From assembly GCA_945868195.1 (NCBI GenBank), contig CAMBLP010000057.1, positions 1 through 12,628 on the forward strand: DNA of 12,628 nucleotides, given 5' to 3'. The position numbers and the translations under genes are program-made. The notes beneath the pieces are model-generated. The model was not told where the DNA came from. It searched no databases and was given only the letters and a program-made list of their open reading frames with translations. Shown here piece after piece: positions 8,745-12,628 of the stretch; positions within the stretch are counted from its first letter, which is position 1, and every line of letters starts with the position of its first letter. This DNA comes from Bordetella parapertussis. GTDB taxonomy: Bacteria > Pseudomonadota > Gammaproteobacteria > Burkholderiales > Burkholderiaceae_B.

Positions 8745-9350
8745 GGTAGGACGACGTTCCATCAAAGCCCAGGCAACGGTCCCAGCATCCACATACTCGA
8801 TTTCGCTGCCTGCTGGAACGCCGCGTGCGAGGCGCGTGACCTTGATGCCGAGCGCGCGCAAGGACTCTGACAAGTAATGCGCAGTCGTCTCACCCTCGGC
8901 CGTAAAGTTGGTCGCAAGGATGACCTCGGCCACTTTGCCATTACCTGCTCTTTTTAAAACGCGCCCAAAATCAAGCTCATCTGGGCCCCTGCCCTCAAGC
9001 GGCGCGAGACTCCCCATCAACACATAATACAAACCGGTGTAACCGTGGGTCGCCTCGATTGAATTTTGATCCGCAGGCGTCTCGACAATACAAAGCAGAG
9101 TCTCATCACGTTCTGGGTGCTCACACGTTGCACACACAGGCACCTCGGTAAAGCCATTGCACTGCTCACAGTGCTGCAAGCGCTCGACCGCTTGGGTTAG
9201 GGCGTGTCCGAGCTGCTCGGCAGCTTGCAGATCATGCTGCAACAGGTGATAGGCCATACGGCGCGCCGTCCTGATCCCCACGCCCGGCAAACGTTTGAGC
9301 GCCTCTACGAGCGCGAGTAACGGTTGCGGTTCAGTGCCGATTTTTTCCAT
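8742..9350 (-). CDS. recR: Recombination mediator protein RecR
   Basis: RecR joins RecO (and RecF) to load RecA on SSB-coated single-stranded DNA in gap repair. It has 202 residues, the usual length. The domain order is canonical: helix-hairpin-helix [18 protein letters not shown] (20-37), a four-cysteine zinc finger (C61, C64, C73, C76), a TOPRIM domain from about residue 85 (LCIVETPAD, then [12 protein letters not shown]) and the C-terminal [17 protein letters not shown] segment. The ATG at 9350 is 5 bases past the ybaB stop. No purine-rich Shine-Dalgarno is visible before it (the preceding bases read CTTTCTAATTCAT), so translation is probably coupled to ybaB. It is the last gene of the dnaX-ybaB-recR group, an order conserved in many proteobacteria. 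Confidence 0.97.
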   Translation of the reverse strand: MEKIGTEPQPLLALVEALKRLPGVGIRTARRMAYHLLQHDLQAAEQLGHALTQAVERLQHCEQCNGFTEVPVCATCEHPERDETLLCIVETPADQNSIEATHGYTGLYYVLMGSLAPLEGRGPDELDFGRVLKRAGNGKVAEVILATNFTAEGETTAHYLSESLRALGIKVTRLARGVPAGSEIEYVDAGTVAWALMERRPT

Positions 9351-9355
9351 ATGAA

Positions 9356-9682
9356 TTAGAAAGGTAGTTTCATTCCGGGTGGTAAAGGCATGCCAGCCGT
9401 CACTGAAGACATTTTTTCCGACGAAGTCGCTTCGGCTTTGCGCAAGGCATCGTTAAAGGCGGCAGCCACCAAGTCCTCGAGCATATCTTTGTCGTCGGCA
9501 AGCAGGCTAGGATCAATCGTCACGCGCTTGACGTCATGTCGACATGTCATGGTGACCTTGACCAATCCGCCACCCGAGGCACCCTCGACCAAAATATCGG
9601 CCAAAGCGTCCTGGGCCTTTTTCATGTTTTCCTGCATCTGCTGAGCCTGACGCATCAGGCCGGCAATTTGTCCTTTCATCAT
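9356..9682 (-). CDS. YbaB/EbfC family nucleoid-associated protein
   Basis: This small dimeric DNA-binding protein of the YbaB/EbfC family has 108 residues, the normal length. The N-terminal helix [22 protein letters not shown] is typical and Gln/Met-rich. It is followed by [27 protein letters not shown], the conserved sheet, and then [17 protein letters not shown], the C-terminal helix. The tail ends in Met/Pro-rich residues ([12 protein letters not shown]). Two ATG codons are adjacent (9680-9682 and 9677-9679). I take the first, with AGGA about 9 bases upstream. The gene lies 45 bases after dnaX and 5 bases before recR, matching the familiar dnaX-ybaB-recR group. Its exact role, whether nucleoid organisation, regulation or a link to recombination, is unsettled for the family. 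Confidence 0.96.
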   Translation of the reverse strand: MMKGQIAGLMRQAQQMQENMKKAQDALADILVEGASGGGLVKVTMTCRHDVKRVTIDPSLLADDKDMLEDLVAAAFNDALRKAEATSSEKMSSVTAGMPLPPGMKLPF

Positions 9683-9727
9683 GATTGGATTTCCTGAAAA
9701 AAATTAAAGGGTCAATCGGGCAGAATT

Positions 9728-11638
9728 CTAATTACGCTGACTGGGTCTAATGGATCCGGTGACCACCTTGGCACCAAAGTCCTGAATAAGTGCTCGTACA
9801 AAAGGGTCTTGCTCGATCGCAACCACTGCAGCCTCCTGACGCGCCTGCTGTGCCACCAGATCAAGCGCATGCGCAGACGCGCCCTCGCCCGCACCGATCT
9901 CAAACAGCAACTCGATCTCGAAACCAAAGTAATCATTCAACACGGTGCGCATGCGTTCGACCGGAACACCTTCCGACAAGGCTTTGCTCGGAACGCGCAA
10001 GGTCATTTGTTGCTTGACAATTGCAACGCACTCAGACTGTCGGGCCAGCTGTTCGGCCATCCCTGAAAGCGGAAGTTTGGCGGCGAAGGCAGCCCATGGC
10101 TCGGGCAAGACGATGGTGCCGATGCTGGCAGAAGCCACGGGGGGGGTGATGAACACTTGATTAAGCCCCTGCGCGTCTGCTGAATGCATTTTTTCGAAGT
10201 CCGCGGCAGTCAGAGTGTATTCGTCTTGCTCGTCGGCATCCTGGAAATCGAAGCCGTCGTCAGGTTCTGCATCAAGTGCCGCATCCGTTGCTGCCTCAGT
10301 TGCTCTATCTGGTCCTGAATTAAGCTCTGGCTCTGGCTGTGGCTCTAGTTTGGGCGCTTGCGCTCGCGCCTCTGCCGGGATGACGGCTTTAGGGGCGGAC
10401 ACAGGCGACTTTAGCGGCGTTGACGAAGGCGGCAGAGATGCCAGAGGCTTAATTGGAGTTGACTGAGTAGTGGCCGTGGCGTTGGGTGTCACTGTAGAGG
10501 CCGGGGCCGAAGCAACTTGGGCCGACGCATCCGGGGCAGGCATGGCTGAGCCTGAGGTCCCACCCAAAGAAAGCATCCGCACGCATGCCAAAACAAAGCC
10601 TGCGTACTCTTCTGGAGCGATCGAAAGCTCTGAACGACTATGAACCGCGACCGTATAAAACAATTGCACCACATCGGGATGCAGAGAGGTCGCGAACCGA
10701 CGAATATCGAGCGCAACAGGGTCGGCCTCATCAACAGCTGCACTGACGCGCTGAGCAATCGCAATGCGTGATAACAAGACGGCCAAATCAGCCAGAGCCG
10801 CGCGATAAGAAAGACCGCGTATCGCGAGTTCGTCGGCGATTTCAAGCACCGCAGTTGCCTGCCCTGATTGCAAAGCATCCAACAATCGAACCAGATGCCG
10901 CTGATCAATGGTGCCAAGCATTCCCCGCACCGACTCCTCGGTCAGGTTGCTGGCGCTGTAGGCAATCGCCTGATCCGTCAACGACAAGGCATCGCGCATC
11001 GAGCCTGCGGCCGCCTGGCCGAGCAGACGCAGCGCGGGCACTTCGAAGGGGATCTGTTCTTGACCTAAGACGTTTTCGAGATGACCCACAATCGCCTCGC
11101 CAGGCATTTGCTTTAAATTGAACTGTAAACAGCGGGACAACACCGTGACAGGGATTTTCTGGGGATCCGTCGTCGCGAGAATAAACTTGACGTGCGCAGG
11201 CGGCTCTTCGAGCGTTTTGAGCATTGCGTTAAACGCATGGCCTGACAGCATGTGGACTTCGTCGATCATGTAGACCTTGAAGCGGCCCGCACTCGGCGAG
11301 TAGACCGCCTGCTCGAGTAATTGGGTCATTTCATCGACGCCACGATTAGAGGCGGCATCAAGCTCAAGATAGTCGACAAACCGTCCCTGGTCGATCTCGG
11401 TGCAAGCCTGACATACGCCGCAAGGCGTCGCCGTGATGCCTGTTTCACAATTGAGCGACTTGGCCAAAATCCGCGAAAGCGTTGTTTTACCCACGCCTCG
11501 CGTGCCAGTAAACAGCCAGGCGTGATGAAGGCGCTGGGTGGTCAGTGCGTGCGTGAGGGCGCGAACAACGTGATCTTGACCGACCAGCGTATCGAACGAG
11601 CGAGGGCGCCATTTACGCGCGAGAACCAAATAGCTCAT
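9728..11638 (-). CDS. dnaX: DNA polymerase III subunit tau (and possibly gamma)
   Basis: This is the clamp-loader ATPase that loads the beta clamp and couples polymerase cores to the helicase. It has 636 residues. Seen: MSYLVLARKWRP start, Walker A GTRGVGKTT (45-53), a zinc module with C64, C73, C76 and C79, Walker B DEVHML (126-131), sensor 1 region TTDPQKIPVTVLSRC (156-170) and sensor 2 GSMRDALSL (212-220). The clamp-loader collar reaches about residue 358. A Pro/Ala/Thr-rich, then acidic linker (about 360-480) follows. The C-terminal tau-specific region (about 510-636) starts LPEPWAAF and should bind alpha polymerase. Start ATG at 11638 is canonical; its ribosome site is weak. The gene is immediately downstream of the SRP RNA. 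Homopolymer runs near codons 481-500 might permit a shorter product (see findings). Confidence 0.98.
   Translation of the reverse strand: MSYLVLARKWRPRSFDTLVGQDHVVRALTHALTTQRLHHAWLFTGTRGVGKTTLSRILAKSLNCETGITATPCGVCQACTEIDQGRFVDYLELDAASNRGVDEMTQLLEQAVYSPSAGRFKVYMIDEVHMLSGHAFNAMLKTLEEPPAHVKFILATTDPQKIPVTVLSRCLQFNLKQMPGEAIVGHLENVLGQEQIPFEVPALRLLGQAAAGSMRDALSLTDQAIAYSASNLTEESVRGMLGTIDQRHLVRLLDALQSGQATAVLEIADELAIRGLSYRAALADLAVLLSRIAIAQRVSAAVDEADPVALDIRRFATSLHPDVVQLFYTVAVHSRSELSIAPEEYAGFVLACVRMLSLGGTSGSAMPAPDASAQVASAPASTVTPNATATTQSTPIKPLASLPPSSTPLKSPVSAPKAVIPAEARAQAPKLEPQPEPELNSGPDRATEAATDAALDAEPDDGFDFQDADEQDEYTLTAADFEKMHSADAQGLNQVFITPPVASASIGTIVLPEPWAAFAAKLPLSGMAEQLARQSECVAIVKQQMTLRVPSKALSEGVPVERMRTVLNDYFGFEIELLFEIGAGEGASAHALDLVAQQARQEAAVVAIEQDPFVRALIQDFGAKVVTGSIRPSQRN
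10139..10146 (-). repeat. C8 homopolymer inside dnaX
   Basis: Eight consecutive C on the coding strand (ATC ACC CCC CCC GTG) encode ITPPV around residues 497-501, at the end of the linker. Runs this long are uncommon in coding DNA and prone to length change. It is about 50 bases downstream of the A6 run. Confidence 0.85.
10189..10194 (-). other. A6 run in dnaX, candidate slippage site
   Basis: On the coding strand codons 482-484 read GAA AAA ATG, giving six consecutive A. A one-base backward shift here reads nine extra codons (NAFSRRAGA) and then TAA at 10163-10161, giving a 492-residue product that lacks the tau-specific C-terminal domain. The run does not form the classic A AAA AAG heptamer, and I see no upstream Shine-Dalgarno-like stimulator. 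Function is speculative. Confidence 0.25.
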
Positions 11639-11670
11639 AAGTTTTACCGACCACAGACGGAAATGAAAGA

Positions 11671-11765
11671 GGCGAGCCTGACTTCGGCACTAATTCTGCA
11701 CGGCTGTGGCTGCTTCGTTCCCGACCTGACCAGATTGACCGCCGAACCATGCGAAGGGGCCCGCC
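11671..11765 (-). ncRNA. ffs: 4.5S signal recognition particle RNA
   Basis: This is the small bacterial SRP RNA that binds Ffh and targets nascent membrane proteins to FtsY. On the minus strand the conserved core reads GGTCAGGTCGGGAACGAAGC followed by AGCC, matching the E. coli core CAGGUCAGGUCCGGAAGGAAGCAGCC. It carries the GGAA tetraloop and the Ffh-binding internal loops. The ends pair as GGCGGGCC (5', 11765-11758) with GGCUCGCC (3', 11678-11671), and an inner stem pairs UUCGGC with GCCGAA. This gives a single hairpin of about 95 nucleotides, shorter than the 114 of E. coli. The pair closing the tetraloop is G-C here and C-G in E. coli. The gene sits 32 bases before dnaX and just after the helicase-nuclease stop. 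The ends are set from the terminal stem and could be off by a few bases. Confidence 0.95.
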
Positions 11766-11772
11766 AGATTAG

Positions 11773-11778
11773 ATTTTA
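11773..11778 (-). promoter_or_regulatory. Candidate -10 box for ffs (and dnaX)
   Basis: TAAAAT on the minus strand lies 7 bases before the first paired base of the SRP RNA, the expected distance for a sigma70 start at the 5' end of a stable RNA. No good TTGACA-like -35 lies 16-18 bases upstream (the hexamer is CAGTGC). It would fall partly inside the last codons of the upstream gene. dnaX has no obvious promoter in the 32 bases after ffs and may be read through from here. Confidence 0.45.
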
Positions 11779-11790
11779 GCAGGGCTTGCC

Positions 11791-12628
11791 TCACTGCACT
11801 GGAACATATTCAAACCAGAGCTGATCACGCGGAAAATACAAAGCCGCGCGCGCCGGAGCACCATCCAAAGCGGATAATTTTTCGCAGTACCGCTCTAACT
11901 GCGACTGATAGCGCAACATCATCCGCTGGCCAAAGGCTTGCGTGGTTTCAGTCAGCTCGGGTCGACCGGTTTTGTAATCGACGACCAGCCAGCCCTTGTC
12001 GTCTTTAAGGGCATAGTCCAGCACTGACAGCTGACCGGTTTCATCCAACAAAGCCCATTCGTGCCGAGCCTGAGCATGGCTTAGTAGCCACTGGCCTCGC
12101 TCACTCGTGAGCATCGCGACCAAGGTATCGATGACTTCGGTGGCAGCTGCAGCCCCCTCCTCTGATGGGACCCCCAGTTGTTGTAACTGCCGTTCAATAC
12201 GGGTGCGTTGCTGAGTGACCCGCTCCGCAGACCAGTTCGCGCAGCCTTGCTCACCCATTTGTGCCAACCAGCCATGCACCAAAATACCTGTCAGACGCTC
12301 GAAACTCGAGCGCGCGCGCCAAGTAAAGGCGAGATTTGTAGGCTCTGGCGCTCGACGTTGCTGAGGGCTCCGGTCTTTGAGGCGTGTCAAACGCGGCATG
12401 ACAAATGCAGGGACGGGTTGTTCTGAAATTAAAACCTTTTCAACCATCGCGGCAAGCTCAGGCAGCTGCACGTGGGGAAACAGGCGCGCTAATAAGCTGC
12501 CCGCGCGCGCTGCCAACGGCGCCCCTGTATCGACGTCGCGCTGCAACTCTGCGACGAGGTGTAGGCTTTGTTTCGCTCGGGGGGCCGCCACATACAACAA
12601 GCGATCGACTTCGAACTCACTGCGCCGC
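11791..12628 (-). CDS. UvrD-like helicase with RecB-type nuclease domain (AddA/RecB-like), 5' end outside the window
   Basis: This is the C-terminal part (278 visible residues) of a superfamily 1 helicase-nuclease that processes double-strand DNA ends. The visible sequence opens with helicase motif VI, RLLYVAAPRAKQSLHL, where the usual reading is YVAxTRA. After a linker comes a RecB-family nuclease domain: GILVHG with H118, HEWALL (189-194), LSVLDYAL with D204, VVDYKTG with D217 and K219, and QLERY (Q243, Y247). All the expected nuclease residues appear present. The frame is open to base 12628. A TTG at 12600 falls within motif VI and is not a real start. AddA of Gram-positives and RecB share this architecture. 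Betaproteobacteria often pair such a protein with an AddB-like nuclease, but the partner would lie beyond the edge. The TGA stop at 11791 is about 26 bases before ffs. Confidence 0.88.
   Translation of the reverse strand, partial: RRSEFEVDRLLYVAAPRAKQSLHLVAELQRDVDTGAPLAARAGSLLARLFPHVQLPELAAMVEKVLISEQPVPAFVMPRLTRLKDRSPQQRRAPEPTNLAFTWRARSSFERLTGILVHGWLAQMGEQGCANWSAERVTQQRTRIERQLQQLGVPSEEGAAAATEVIDTLVAMLTSERGQWLLSHAQARHEWALLDETGQLSVLDYALKDDKGWLVVDYKTGRPELTETTQAFGQRMMLRYQSQLERYCEKLSALDGAPARAALYFPRDQLWFEYVPVQ

Noticed and set aside
9687..9715. Possible promoter for ybaB-recR (TTGACC at 9715-9710, minus strand)
   Set aside because: The -35 is good, but at 17-base spacing the -10 would be AAATCC, which is poor and overlaps the ybaB ribosome site.
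10325..10348. Short imperfect 6-base repeats (CTCTGG-like) in dnaX
   Set aside because: They encode Glu-Pro repeats (EPQPEPEL) of the flexible linker; this is ordinary low-complexity coding sequence.
11321..11779. 152-codon + strand frame running across the dnaX start and ffs
   Set aside because: It is antisense to both the dnaX N-terminus and the SRP RNA, whose conservation explains the sequence.
1..12628. Defence system, mobile element or CRISPR array
   Set aside because: Every gene belongs to a known housekeeping or metabolic family, and no transposase, integrase, toxin pair or spaced repeat array was seen. The AddA/RecB-like gene is a normal chromosomal repair gene.

Overview
The window is a stretch of ordinary, gene-dense chromosome from a betaproteobacterium. 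Protein character (the Fpr-type reductase, the CarA start that reads MLPNIF, the dnaX-ybaB-recR order) points to Burkholderiales, probably near Alcaligenaceae. That placement is an inference from remembered protein sequences, not from a search. I see no insertion sequences, CRISPR arrays, tRNAs or prophage genes. No stretch longer than about 60 bases lacks a gene or RNA.

Layout, left to right. (1) On the + strand lie the 3' part of a ferredoxin-NADP+ reductase gene (1-588) and a histidine-phosphatase gene (649-1296). (2) Converging on them with a 4-base stop-codon overlap is a leftward cluster, in transcription order carA (from about 7685), carB, a class III CoA-transferase gene and a short-chain dehydrogenase gene (ending at 1293). 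Gaps are 9, 22 and 2 bases, so this looks like one operon. (3) Diverging from carA is a rightward transaldolase gene, tal (7736-8689). It ends at a hairpin that can serve both strands. (4) A second leftward block is read in the order helicase-nuclease gene (partial, running off the right edge), 4.5S SRP RNA gene, dnaX, ybaB and recR.

How the genes work together. CarA and CarB make carbamoyl phosphate for arginine and pyrimidine synthesis. Tal belongs to the non-oxidative pentose phosphate pathway. DnaX is the clamp-loader tau subunit, YbaB/EbfC is a small nucleoid protein, RecR acts in RecF-pathway recombination, and the AddA/RecB-like protein processes DNA ends, so the right block is a DNA replication and repair neighbourhood with the SRP RNA inside it. 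The CoA-transferase and SDR behind carB have no known link to carbamoyl phosphate.

I did not find a convincing new system. The points most worth a second look are the interlocked carA/tal start region, where each gene's best -10 box lies at or inside the other gene's 5' end; an A6 run plus a C8 run in dnaX exactly where a gamma-type truncation would fall; a Thr-to-Pro change in helicase motif VI at the right edge; and the unusual carAB downstream partners.
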